Positions 8,931 to 17,054 of a stretch of 64,000 nt of DNA are shown here, piece by piece. Where the stretch lies: positions 62,001-126,000 of the forward strand of contig NZ_LOKX01000032.1 in NCBI RefSeq assembly GCF_002211285.1. The letters are read 5' to 3'. The position numbers and the translations under genes are program-made. Each line of letters starts with the position of its first letter. Position 1 is the first letter of the stretch. The stretch comes from Rhizobium sp. R635. Its GTDB lineage: Bacteria > Pseudomonadota > Alphaproteobacteria > Rhizobiales > Rhizobiaceae. The notes beneath the pieces are model-generated. The model had not been told where the DNA came from and did no database searches. It saw only the letters and a list, made by a program, of their open reading frames with translations.

Positions 8931-10091
8931 TCAACCCGCCCGGAGCCGCCGGCGGACGATTCCGACGTGGAAGTCTGCGCCGTGCAGCAGGCCGGCATCG
9001 TTGAAATCATAGGTCGGATTATGCAGCGGCGGCGAGTGTTCGCCATTGCCGAGGAAGACGAAGCAGCCCGGCACCTTCGACAGGAACTGCGCGAAGTCTT
9101 CCGATCCCGTCATCGGCTTGTCCGCGACGGCGACATTCGACGCGCCGTAGAGATCGCGGGCCAGGGCGAGCGTTTCCTCCGTCAAGGCAGGGTCGTTCAT
9201 GAGAGGGACGAATTCCCGGGTGTAGAGAACCTCGGCCTTGACGTTGTAAGTCATCGCCGTGCCCTCGGCGATCACCCGCATCTGCTTTTCGATCGTCTCG
9301 CTGATCTCGGAACGGAAGCTGCGGGCATCGCCGAGAATGCGGGCGGTGCCGGGAAGGGCGTTCCGCGTGCCATCGGTGATGAGTTCGGTGATGGAGACGA
9401 CGCCGATATCGGCCGGGTCCAGCCGGCGCGACACGATGGTCTGCAGGTTGGTCACCAGCGCGCAAGCCGCGACGAGCACCTCATTGCCCCAGTGCGGCCG
9501 CGCGGCGTGGCCGCCGATGCCGGTCAAGGTAATTTCGAAATTGTCCTCGGCCGACATGATCGCTTCCGGACGCGTGCGGAAGCTGCCGACGCCGAGCCCC
9601 GGCATGTTGTGGATGCCGTAGATCTCGTCGAAGGGGAACCGTTCGAAGAGCCCATCGGCAATCATCGCGAGCGCGCCCTTGCCCCATTCCTCGGCCGGCT
9701 GGAAGATGAAGCGCACGGTGCCGTCGAAACCGGCTTCCTCAGCCAGGATCTTTGCCGCGCCGAGCAGCATCGTCGTGTGGCCGTCATGACCGCAGGCATG
9801 CATGATGCCTGGGTTTTGTGAGCGGTGCGGCAGGTCCGACTGCTCGTTGATTCTGAGCGCATCCATATCGGCGCGCAGCGCAATGGCGCGGTTGCCGCTG
9901 CCGCGCTTCAGCGTTCCCACGACACCGGTGCCGCCGACGCCTTCGGCGACCTCGTCGAAGCCGAACTCCCGCAGCTTGGCCGCAACGAAGGAGGATGTCC
10001 GTCGTTCCTCGAAGCCGAATTCAGGATGGGCGTGCAGATCGCGTCTCCACGCGGTCATTTCGGCATGAAGCGTGTTCCTGTCGATGGTCAT
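8931..10091 (-). CDS. M20 family amidohydrolase (hippurate hydrolase / aminoacylase type)
   Basis: Zinc-dependent amidohydrolase of the M20D group (hippuricase, IAA-amino-acid hydrolase, N-acyl amino acid amidohydrolase), 386 residues. Metal-site motifs are present: RADMDALRI, HACGHDGHTTMLLGAA and FQPAEEWGKGA. The dimerisation insert GIGGHAARPHWG and the C-terminal GSEDFAQFL are also seen. The start overlaps the stop of the upstream hydrolase (ATGA), so the two are translationally coupled. It is the third gene of the dpaL operon and probably releases an amino acid from an N-acyl derivative; the substrate cannot be read from the sequence. Confidence 0.88.
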   Translation of the reverse strand: MTIDRNTLHAEMTAWRRDLHAHPEFGFEERRTSSFVAAKLREFGFDEVAEGVGGTGVVGTLKRGSGNRAIALRADMDALRINEQSDLPHRSQNPGIMHACGHDGHTTMLLGAAKILAEEAGFDGTVRFIFQPAEEWGKGALAMIADGLFERFPFDEIYGIHNMPGLGVGSFRTRPEAIMSAEDNFEITLTGIGGHAARPHWGNEVLVAACALVTNLQTIVSRRLDPADIGVVSITELITDGTRNALPGTARILGDARSFRSEISETIEKQMRVIAEGTAMTYNVKAEVLYTREFVPLMNDPALTEETLALARDLYGASNVAVADKPMTGSEDFAQFLSKVPGCFVFLGNGEHSPPLHNPTYDFNDAGLLHGADFHVGIVRRRLRAG

Positions 10092-11335
10092 TCCGGTGCT
10101 CCTTCCCCAGCGAGGCGGCGAACGACGTCGAGCAGGATGTTGGCGCCTGCGACGAGGTCTTCGTCGGCCGTAAATTCCTTCGGGTTATGGCTGATGCCGC
10201 CGGCGCTCGGGACGAAGATCATCGCCGAGGGGGCGATCCTTGCGATCATCTGCGCATCGTGGCCGGCGCCCGATGTCATGCGCCGGCAGGCGAGACCGCG
10301 GTCCCGCGCGGCCTTTTCGATGAGCGTCACGATCCCCTGGTCGAATTTCACGGGCTCGAACCGGGCAAGCCTTTCCACCGATATGCCGACCTGCTCCTCA
10401 GCCGATAGGCTTTTCAGGAAATCGGCGAGCGCGGCCTCTTCTTCCCTCAGCCGATCCTCGTCGGGATCGCGCAGATCGACCGTGAAGATCGCCCGCGACG
10501 GGATCACGTTGATCGCGTTCGGTTCGAAGCTCATGCAGCCCACCGTCGCGACGGTCGGCGTGTTGGATGCCTTTGCCCGCTCACGCAGGAAGGTGACGAC
10601 CCGTGCTGCGGCGTGACCAGCGTCGCGGCGCATGGAAATCGGCGTCGTCCCCGCGTGGTTGGCGTCGCCAGTGATGGTCACGCGCTGCCAGGAAATGCCT
10701 TGAAGGTCTTCGACGGCGCCGACCGGAATGCCCTCGCGTTCGAGGACCGGTCCCTGCTCGATATGCAGCTCGATATAGGCATGGGGCTTGAGGAAACCCG
10801 GCCGATGCTCGCCGGCATAGCCGATCCGCTCGAGTTCGCGGCCGAGGACCGTTCCGTCGGTGCCGATGGTGGCGAGCGCCGCATCGATATCCAGGCCTCC
10901 CGCATAGGCGAGCGATCCCATCATGTCGGGCGCGTAGCGCACGCCTTCCTCATTGGTGAAGGCCGCCACGGCGATCGGCCTGGACGGCGTCAGCCCTTCC
11001 GCTTTCAGCGTCTCGATGACTTCGAGCCCCGAAAGCGTGCCATAGCAGCCGTCATAGATGCCGGCGTCGATGACGGTGTCGATGTGCGAGCCGATGAGAA
11101 TAGGAGCTTCGTCCGCCGCGCCATCCGGTTTCCATATGCCGAAGATGTTGCCGATGCGGTCGACGGCGACTTCGAGCCCCGCCTCCCCGATCCATGCCAC
11201 GAACTGGTCGCGGCCGAGCTTTTCCGTATCGGAAGCCGCCAGCCGGACGAGCCGGCCGTCGCTATCCCGGCCGATCTCGCCGAGCGTCCTGATGCGCCGG
11301 AGGAGACGGGCCGCATCGATGGATGGCCTGGTCAT
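10088..11335 (-). CDS. Zn-dependent M20 hydrolase (N-carbamoyl-L-amino-acid hydrolase / allantoate amidohydrolase family)
   Basis: A 415-residue metalloamidase of the HyuC/AllC/beta-ureidopropionase group. Signatures are IGSHIDTVIDAGIYDGCYGTLSGLEVIE, AFTNEEGVRY (acidic metal ligands), ELHIEQGPVLE and the C-terminal TSGAGHDAQ and SAGGISHNPKE. It probably removes a carbamoyl or related N-cap from an amino acid. The ATG at 11335 overlaps the dpaL stop and its own stop overlaps the next start, so three genes form one tightly coupled unit. Pairing of dpaL with an M20 hydrolase recalls the E. coli ygeX-ygeY arrangement; the true substrate is unknown. Confidence 0.88.
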   Translation of the reverse strand: MTRPSIDAARLLRRIRTLGEIGRDSDGRLVRLAASDTEKLGRDQFVAWIGEAGLEVAVDRIGNIFGIWKPDGAADEAPILIGSHIDTVIDAGIYDGCYGTLSGLEVIETLKAEGLTPSRPIAVAAFTNEEGVRYAPDMMGSLAYAGGLDIDAALATIGTDGTVLGRELERIGYAGEHRPGFLKPHAYIELHIEQGPVLEREGIPVGAVEDLQGISWQRVTITGDANHAGTTPISMRRDAGHAAARVVTFLRERAKASNTPTVATVGCMSFEPNAINVIPSRAIFTVDLRDPDEDRLREEEAALADFLKSLSAEEQVGISVERLARFEPVKFDQGIVTLIEKAARDRGLACRRMTSGAGHDAQMIARIAPSAMIFVPSAGGISHNPKEFTADEDLVAGANILLDVVRRLAGEGAPE

Positions 11336-12543
11336 GTCAAGGCTCCTTCCCGGTTCTTCGTGGCGACTGCGGCGGGCGACAGCCCGGTGATCTCTTGATA
11401 TTTGCCGGGATCGGTCGCGCCTTCGGTGTTGACGACGAAGATGCGGGAGCGGTTGTCGATCGAGAGCGCCGCCTTGATCGCCGGGTCGGCGACGGCCTTG
11501 ATGGCGGCTGCGAGGCCGACGCCGCCGCTTTCGCCGGCGACGATGGCGGGATCGCCGGCGACGGGACGGGCAAGGCGGTTCATGATCCCGGTCGCATCCG
11601 CCTCGTCCACCGTCATGAAGGCGTCGGCGGCGCGGGAAAGGATGCGCCATGCGACCAGCGAGGGCTCGTAGCATTCGAGCATCGCCATGACGGTCGGCTC
11701 GCCATGGGCGATCGTCACGGGATGTCCGGCGCGTGCGGTCTCGAAGAGGCATGCCGCGCGGGCGGGATCGACGACGGTGAAGACGGGACGCCGCTCGCCG
11801 AGCGCGATCGCCAGATGGCCGGCGACCGCCGCCGCAATGCCGCCGACGCCGGATTGAATGAACACATGCGTCGGCGGTTCCGGCATCTGCCGGAGCGCTT
11901 CCCGAACGAGCGCGGTATAGCCCTGCATCACCAGGCCGGGGATGCGTTCATAGCCCGGCCAGGAGGTATCCGAGACGATGGTCCAGCCTTTCGCCTCGGC
12001 GACGCGGGCCGCCTCGCGCACGGAGTCGTCATAGGTTCCCGCAACCCGGATCATCTCCGCGCCGAAGCGGGCGATGGCGGCGACGCGCTCGTCGCTGACG
12101 CCGGAGTGGACGAAGATCGCGGCGCGCGCCCCGACGAGCTGCGCTCCCTGCGCAACGGAGCGGCCATGATTGCCGTCGGTGGCGCAGGCGACGGTCATCC
12201 CGCGCGCAACGGCGCGGACTTCTTCCGAATGCAGCTCGGCCATATCGACTGCGCGCCCGAGCCGCCGCTCAGCCTCTTCGAGAACGAGGCGGATTACCGC
12301 ATAGGCTCCGCCGAGCGCCTTGAAGCTTCCGAGGCCGAGGCGATGGCCTTCATCCTTGACGTGGATCGCGGCAACGCCGATCTCGCGCGCCAGTCCCGGC
12401 AAGGCGACGAGCGGCGTCGGTGCATGGTCCTCACGGAAGGCGAGGTGGCGTTCCACCGCCTCGGCCGCGGCGATGCCGAGCGTTTCCGCATCCCTGGGGT
12501 CGAGCGGCAGGCGATAGTCTGGCGTGCTGTTCAAGAGAAACAT
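11332..12543 (-). CDS. dpaL: Diaminopropionate ammonia-lyase (DpaL/YgeX family)
   Basis: PLP fold-type II enzyme that converts 2,3-diaminopropionate (D and L forms in characterised members) to pyruvate and two ammonia. The 403-residue protein has the PLP lysine K75 in GLGSFKALGGAYA, the ATDGNHGRSVAQGA loop and the glycine-rich IQSGVGGIAAAV phosphate-binding segment. It is the first gene of the operon dpaL-M20 hydrolase-M20 amidohydrolase. It is divergent from an Lrp-type regulator 100 bp away. The start is supported by GAGG about 8 bases upstream. The operon suggests N-capped diaminopropionate-like compounds are unwrapped and then deaminated; this is inference. Confidence 0.88.
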   Translation of the reverse strand: MFLLNSTPDYRLPLDPRDAETLGIAAAEAVERHLAFREDHAPTPLVALPGLAREIGVAAIHVKDEGHRLGLGSFKALGGAYAVIRLVLEEAERRLGRAVDMAELHSEEVRAVARGMTVACATDGNHGRSVAQGAQLVGARAAIFVHSGVSDERVAAIARFGAEMIRVAGTYDDSVREAARVAEAKGWTIVSDTSWPGYERIPGLVMQGYTALVREALRQMPEPPTHVFIQSGVGGIAAAVAGHLAIALGERRPVFTVVDPARAACLFETARAGHPVTIAHGEPTVMAMLECYEPSLVAWRILSRAADAFMTVDEADATGIMNRLARPVAGDPAIVAGESGGVGLAAAIKAVADPAIKAALSIDNRSRIFVVNTEGATDPGKYQEITGLSPAAVATKNREGALT

Positions 12544-12643
12544 GGCGAACCTCGATTTCCTGATTTCGCTGAACTCTATTGCAACAGAGGCGAAAAAGGC
12601 GCTGATATTCAGGCCTTCATTTGCAATTTTGTTTCATCGGAGC

Positions 12644-13132
12644 ATGGATTTGAGCAAGCGCGTTCAGTCCTCCCATCTCGACGATTTCGACCGGAAGATC
12701 CTCGCCATTCTGCAGCGGGACAATATGACCCCGCAGCGAACGATCGGCGAGGCGGTGAACCTTTCGGCACCTGCCGTTCAGCGCCGGATCAAGCGGATGC
12801 GGGAGGAGGGCGTGATCCGGGCTGACGTTTCGGTCGTCGCGCCGGAGGCTTTGGGGCAGTCGATCACGATCTTCGTCGAGGTGGAGGTGATCAGCGAAAC
12901 CGCCGATCAGATCGAGCGGGCGAAGACGGAATTCGCAGCCGCGCCCGAGATCCAGCAATGCTATTACGTCACCGGCGAGGCGGATTTCATTCTGGTGATC
13001 GTCGTGCCGTCGATGGCCGATTACGAGGCTCTGACGCGGCGGCTCTTCTTTGGCAACAATAATGTCAAGCGCTTCCGCACCTTCGTCGCGATGGATCGCG
13101 TCAAGGTCGGGCTTGATGTGCCGATCGGGTAG
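12644..13132 (+). CDS. Lrp/AsnC-family regulator, divergent from dpaL
   Basis: A 162-residue Lrp/AsnC regulator: HTH at about residues 12-65 (LSAPAVQRRIKRMREEGVIRADV) and AsnC ligand-binding domain at about 75-155 (CYYVTGEADFILVIVV). It is divergent from dpaL across a 100 bp AT-rich gap, so it probably controls the dpaL operon in response to an amino acid. The start is ambiguous: the ATG at 12644 has GGAG only one base away, whereas a TTG at 12650 has that GGAG at ideal spacing. The gene ends 41 bp from the convergent aminotransferase, with a strong hairpin between them. Confidence 0.87.
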   Translation: MDLSKRVQSSHLDDFDRKILAILQRDNMTPQRTIGEAVNLSAPAVQRRIKRMREEGVIRADVSVVAPEALGQSITIFVEVEVISETADQIERAKTEFAAAPEIQQCYYVTGEADFILVIVVPSMADYEALTRRLFFGNNNVKRFRTFVAMDRVKVGLDVPIG

Positions 13133-13136
13133 AACA

Positions 13137-13162
13137 ATGCGGCGGCTGGTTTGCCGCCGCAT
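13137..13162. terminator. Bidirectional hairpin between convergent genes
   Basis: Perfect 10-bp stem ATGCGGCGGC / GCCGCCGCAT with a TGGTTT loop. It lies between the stop codons of the Lrp-type gene and the aminotransferase gene, as expected for a shared terminator. No long U-run follows on either strand. Confidence 0.65.
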
Positions 13163-13173
13163 CGGAATGCAGT

Positions 13174-14508
13174 TTAGGCGGCGCGTTTCAGCGCATCGCC
13201 GATCGTCGAGACGATCGTGTCGATCTGGTCTTTCTCGATGATGAGCGGCGGCGACAGCGCGATGATGTCGCCGGTCACGCGGATCAGCAGACCCTTGTTG
13301 AAGCAATCGACGAAGACGTCATAGGCGCGGGTTCCGGGCGCTGCGGCTCGCGGCGCCAGTTCGATCGCGCCGACCAGGCCGAGATTGCGGATGTCGACGA
13401 CGTTAGGCAGGCCCTTCAGCGAATGCAGGGCCTCCTGCCAGTGGTCGGCAAGCTCGGCTGCGCGCGTCAGCAGGCCTTCCTCCTCGTAGATTTCGAGGGT
13501 GGCGAGGCCGGCGGCGCAGGCGACCGGATGGCCGGAATAGGTATAGCCGTGGAAGAGCTCGATCGCATTGTCCGGCCCGACCATCAGGCCGTCATAGATC
13601 TTGCGACTGGCAAAGACCGCGCCCATCGGGATCGCGCCGTTGGTGAGGCCCTTCGCCGTGGTGACGAGGTCGGGCACGACGCCGAAATAATCCACCGCGA
13701 ACGGCGTACCGAGACGGCCGAAGCCGGTGATGACTTCGTCGAAGATCAGCAGGATGCCGTGCTTGTCGGCGGTGGCGCGCAGCTTCTCCAGATAGCCTTT
13801 CGGCGGCAGCACCACGCCTGCCGATCCCGACATCGGCTCGACGATGACGGCGGCGATGGTTTCGGCGCCGTGCAGCTGCACCAGGCGCTCGAGATCGTCG
13901 GCGAGTTCCACGCCATGGGCGGGAAGGCCCTTGGAAAAGGCATTGCGCTCGATGTCGAGCGTGTGGCGCATATGGTCGGCCGGAATTTGCGGGAAGACAC
14001 GGCGGTTGTTGACGAGGCCACCGACGGAAATGCCGCCGAAGCCGACGCCGTGATAGCCCTTCTCGCGGCCGATGATGCGGGTGCGGGTGCCCTGGCCGAT
14101 GGCGCGCTGATAGGCGATGGCGATCTTCAGCGCCGTATCGACCGATTCCGAACCGGAGCCGGTGAAGAAGACCCTGTCGAGCTTGGCGTCAGCGCCGCCC
14201 GGCGCGTTCGCAGCCAGCTTGGCGGCGAAGTCGAAGGCGATCGGATGGCCCATTTGGAAGGTCGGGGCATAGTCGAGGGTCGCAAGCTGGCGCTCGACGG
14301 CCTGGGAAATCTTCTTGCGGCCGTGGCCGGCATTGCAGCACCAGAGCCCGGCCGTGCCGTCAAGCACCTGGTTTCCGTCGACATCGGTGTAATACATGCC
14401 GTCGGCGGCAGCGAGAAGCCGCGGCGCCGCCTTGAACTGCCGGTTCGCGGTGAACGGCATCCAGAAATTTTCGAGTACGGGCGCGTTCGTCTTGTTGATC
14501 TGGTCCAT
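13174..14508 (-). CDS. Class III aminotransferase (omega-amino acid:pyruvate aminotransferase)
   Basis: PLP-dependent class III aminotransferase, 444 residues, closest in feel to beta-alanine/omega-amino acid:pyruvate transaminases (opening ENFWMPFTANRQFKAAPRLL). Motifs: GSESVDTALKIA (phosphate-binding), GYHGVGFGGISVGG, the IFDEVITGFGR aspartate, and the PLP lysine in TTAKGLTNGAIPMGAV. It would move an amino group from an omega-amino acid or diamine to pyruvate, giving alanine, which the nearby dadX-dadA pair could oxidise. It is divergent from an XRE-cupin regulator, a common partner of polyamine and omega-amino acid genes. Confidence 0.88.
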   Translation of the reverse strand: MDQINKTNAPVLENFWMPFTANRQFKAAPRLLAAADGMYYTDVDGNQVLDGTAGLWCCNAGHGRKKISQAVERQLATLDYAPTFQMGHPIAFDFAAKLAANAPGGADAKLDRVFFTGSGSESVDTALKIAIAYQRAIGQGTRTRIIGREKGYHGVGFGGISVGGLVNNRRVFPQIPADHMRHTLDIERNAFSKGLPAHGVELADDLERLVQLHGAETIAAVIVEPMSGSAGVVLPPKGYLEKLRATADKHGILLIFDEVITGFGRLGTPFAVDYFGVVPDLVTTAKGLTNGAIPMGAVFASRKIYDGLMVGPDNAIELFHGYTYSGHPVACAAGLATLEIYEEEGLLTRAAELADHWQEALHSLKGLPNVVDIRNLGLVGAIELAPRAAAPGTRAYDVFVDCFNKGLLIRVTGDIIALSPPLIIEKDQIDTIVSTIGDALKRAA

Positions 14509-14583
14509 CCTGGCCTCCTTGGGAATGGCCGAGAATGGCGTGATTTTCCCTTTTCAAACAAGTCCTTTTCTTTGCTGGCGTAA

Positions 14584-14606
14584 CCCATTGAAAGAATGAG
14601 AATGGG
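14584..14606. promoter_or_regulatory. Inverted repeat CCCATT-N11-AATGGG
   Basis: A 6-bp inverted repeat with an 11-bp spacer lies in the 141 bp divergent gap between the aminotransferase and the XRE-cupin regulator, next to the regulator start. Its position suits an operator for the regulator. The arms are short, so chance is possible. Confidence 0.4.
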
Positions 14607-14649
14607 AAGATATGTTTTCGATATTCTGGACAACAGAAACGAGCGCATT

Positions 14650-15198
14650 ATGTCCATCGATATCGGCGGCCGCCTTCGCCATCTCCGCATCGCCCATAAG
14701 CTTTCCCAGCGCGAACTCGCCAAGCGCACCGGCGTGCCGAATTCGACGATCTCGCTGATCGAATCGAACGCCTCCAACCCTTCGGTCGGTGCCTTGAAGC
14801 GCATTCTCGACGGCATTCCGATCGGGCTTGCGGAATTTTTCGCCTTCGAGCCCGACCGCCCGAGGAAGGCCTTTTATGCGGCGGAGGAACTGGTGGAGAT
14901 CGGCAAGGGCGCCATCTCGTTCAGGCAGGTCGGCGAAAACCTCTTCGGCCGCAGCCTGCAGATCCTCAAGGAGTGCTACCAGCCAGGTGCCGATACCGGC
15001 AAGGTGCCTCTCGTCCATGAGGGCGAGGAGGGCGGGATCGTGCTCTCGGGCAGGCTTGAAGTGACCGTCGACGACGAGCGGCGCATCCTGGGGCCGGGGG
15101 ACGCCTATTATTTCGAAAGCCGGCGCCCACACCGCTTCCGCTGCGTCGGTCCGGTGCCCTGCGAAGTCATCAGCGCCTGCACGCCGCCGACCTTCTGA
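14650..15198 (+). CDS. XRE-family regulator with cupin domain (PuuR-like)
   Basis: A 182-residue regulator: N-terminal Cro/C1-type HTH at about residues 5-62 (LRHLRIAHKLSQRELAKRTGVPNSTISLIE) and C-terminal small cupin at about 105-178 (HEGEEGGIVLSGRLEVTV, GPGDAYYFESRRPHRF). This is the architecture of PuuR and related polyamine/amino acid repressors. It is divergent from the aminotransferase, its likely target. I use the ATG at 14650; an upstream ATG at 14596 would add 18 residues and overlap the possible operator. It ends 6 bp from the convergent proC-like gene. Confidence 0.87.
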   Translation: MSIDIGGRLRHLRIAHKLSQRELAKRTGVPNSTISLIESNASNPSVGALKRILDGIPIGLAEFFAFEPDRPRKAFYAAEELVEIGKGAISFRQVGENLFGRSLQILKECYQPGADTGKVPLVHEGEEGGIVLSGRLEVTVDDERRILGPGDAYYFESRRPHRFRCVGPVPCEVISACTPPTF

Positions 15199-15204
15199 TG
15201 CGTG

Positions 15205-15984
15205 TTAGCGGCCCTCGATACGGGCGAGCACGCCGTCGAGTGCTTCGCTCAGCGCGGCGATGCCGCCCTTCTTGTCGAAGTCGGACAGAACCTGCTCGTT
15301 CAATCCGCCCTTGGTCGCGAATTCGCGGCTCAGCGTGCTGAACGGCTCGGCGCCGGGGCCGCTTGCCTTCTGCGCCAGGCTTGCGAAGAGCGGGGCGATG
15401 TAGGCATTTGCTTTCGCTCTTTCGAGGCCGCTCTTTTCCAGCCAGACGCCGACCGTTTCCATGATTCCGAAATAGGTGGACATCATTGCGCTTGCGGCTG
15501 CGAGAAGGTCGTATTCCTTCCTCGACTGACATTGGACGGCCGTTCCAAGTGTATCGAACAGCGCTGCGACCGTATCGTCGGTCGGATAGATGGCGGTGAC
15601 GCCCTGGCGCGTTGCGACGAAGGGCAGGGGGATCGCCTGCACGAGATGCACGTCGGCGCCGATCCAGTCGAGGAGGGCCTGGCGCTCCGTCGCCGCGACG
15701 ACGCTGACGACCGTCTGCCCGGCCCTGAACGACAGTTCCCGCACGACCTCCTCGGCGACCTGCGGCCGTATCGCCAGGAACACCATGTCGCTGCGATCGA
15801 CGACGTCCTGATTGTCCTTGGCGATTCTCACGGCGGCGAATTCGCCCTTTAGCGTCTCCGCAATGTGCGCGCTTCGCGGAGAGACGTGAATCTCGGTGGC
15901 ATAGGCGGGCTCGGCGAGAAGCCCGCGAACCATCGCCTCGGTGATGACGCCGGTTCCGACGAAGCCGATGCTTTTGACATTCAC
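15205..15984 (-). CDS. proC: Pyrroline-5-carboxylate reductase family protein
   Basis: NAD(P)H-dependent reductase of the ProC family, 259 residues: N-terminal Rossmann motif IGFVGTGVITEAMVRGL, the AIRPQ segment, and a C-terminal dimerisation domain with SREFATKGGLNEQVL. The GTG at 15984 is preceded by GGAG at 8 bases, whereas an ATG 102 bases upstream adds a tail with no family similarity. The usual PGG element before the C-terminal motif is replaced by FATKGG, so this may be a divergent paralogue rather than the biosynthetic enzyme. Its place beside the gntR/hydroxyproline-type genes suggests reduction of a cyclic imino acid in catabolism. Confidence 0.8.
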   Translation of the reverse strand: MNVKSIGFVGTGVITEAMVRGLLAEPAYATEIHVSPRSAHIAETLKGEFAAVRIAKDNQDVVDRSDMVFLAIRPQVAEEVVRELSFRAGQTVVSVVAATERQALLDWIGADVHLVQAIPLPFVATRQGVTAIYPTDDTVAALFDTLGTAVQCQSRKEYDLLAAASAMMSTYFGIMETVGVWLEKSGLERAKANAYIAPLFASLAQKASGPGAEPFSTLSREFATKGGLNEQVLSDFDKKGGIAALSEALDGVLARIEGR

Positions 15985-16373
15985 CTGATCTACTCCGCGG
16001 CTCTGAGCGGCCCTAGCGCGACATCCGAAGCGCTCGGCAGGCGTCGTCTCATCGAGAAACTGACCGGACGGCAGAGCGAGCGACACGATCTCGTTGCTGA
16101 GCGTCTCATTGACGTCCTTTCAGCGCGCATTCGTTTCGCTTCAAATTCATCGGACACTTAGGTCCCTCTCTTTCGATGTGCCTGGCATTGGGCCAGAAAT
16201 ACGGCGTGCCGGCAACGTAATTTTTCGCTCCTCCTCATCGACGTGCCGTGGACTTATGTGTCGGCTCGTGGAAATCACCGGTGCGCAAGCGGTGGCTTGA
16301 AGCCGGGCGGCTTGAGGAAAGAGATCGTCTACGATATCCCAAGCATCTTGTCCCGACACAAGGAGCTTGGGAA
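15985..16373. other. Divergent intergenic region proC / gntR
   Basis: About 390 bp without a convincing gene. It contains the palindromic candidate operator at 16324-16335 close to gntR. The rest shows no clear structure. Confidence 0.4.
16324..16335. promoter_or_regulatory. GntR-type operator copy upstream of gntR
   Basis: ATCGTCTACGAT, an inverted repeat 38 bp upstream of the gntR start. It matches 11 of 12 bases of the core of the palindrome at 18196-18207. The two-site pattern points to autoregulation by the GntR protein. Confidence 0.6.
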
Positions 16374-17051
16374 ATGCCATTCAACGCCGCACAGGTGACC
16401 GATCTCGGGAAGGCGCCCACGGCCTCGGATGTGATCCTGAAATTCATCCGCGATTCGATCGCGGACGGTTCGCTTGATGAAGGCGAACCGATCCGCCAGG
16501 ACGATGTCGCGCGCCTTTTCAACGTTAGCAAGATCCCTGTCCGCGAGGCGCTCAAACGGCTCGAGGCCGAAGGCCTGGTGGAGTTTTATCGCAACAAGGG
16601 CGCGATCGTCACGAGCCTTTCGGAGCCGGAGATCGCGCAGATTTTCGAGGTGCGCGCGATCCTGGAAACGAATGCCATCAAGCTCTCGATCCCGCACATG
16701 ACGCAGGAGACCTTCAAGGAGGCGCTCGCCTATTGCGATGCTTTCGCTGGGGAAACCGACGTCGCCCGCTGGTCGGAATTGAACTGGCGTTTCCATAGCC
16801 GCCTTTACGAGGATGCGCGCCGGCCCTTCCTCGTCAGCACGATCCGTTCGGTCAACGACCGGCTGGAACGATATCTCCGGGTGCAATTGACGCTGTCGCA
16901 CGGCCAGCAGACGGCTGACCGCGAACACCGGCAAATCGTCGAAGCCTGCCGGGAGCAGGATGAGGACAGGGCAGCAGAACTGGTCTACGCCCACATCATG
17001 AGCGCGTGCCAATCGCTGCTCGAACATCTGCCCGGGAAAAGATCCCTTTAG
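16374..17051 (+). CDS. GntR-family regulator with FCD domain
   Basis: A 225-residue FadR-type GntR repressor: winged HTH at about residues 15-80 (EPIRQDDVARLFNVSKIPVREALKRLEAEGLVE) and an FCD ligand-binding domain at about 90-215, with metal/ligand-type residues in ELNWRFHSRLYE and DREHRQIVEACR. The start at 16374 has AGGAG 8 bases upstream. It converges with the MLD-family reductase gene, and a matching palindrome lies both before gntR and before the proline racemase-like gene. It therefore probably represses an imino-acid (hydroxyproline-type) degradation set. Confidence 0.88.
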   Translation: MPFNAAQVTDLGKAPTASDVILKFIRDSIADGSLDEGEPIRQDDVARLFNVSKIPVREALKRLEAEGLVEFYRNKGAIVTSLSEPEIAQIFEVRAILETNAIKLSIPHMTQETFKEALAYCDAFAGETDVARWSELNWRFHSRLYEDARRPFLVSTIRSVNDRLERYLRVQLTLSHGQQTADREHRQIVEACREQDEDRAAELVYAHIMSACQSLLEHLPGKRSL

Positions 17052-17054
17052 GCG

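Noticed and set aside
10088..11752. N-terminal extension of the M20 hydrolase across the dpaL gene
   Set aside because: The extra 139 residues are Arg-rich shadow sequence over dpaL; the ATG at 11335 with an ATGA overlap is the natural start.
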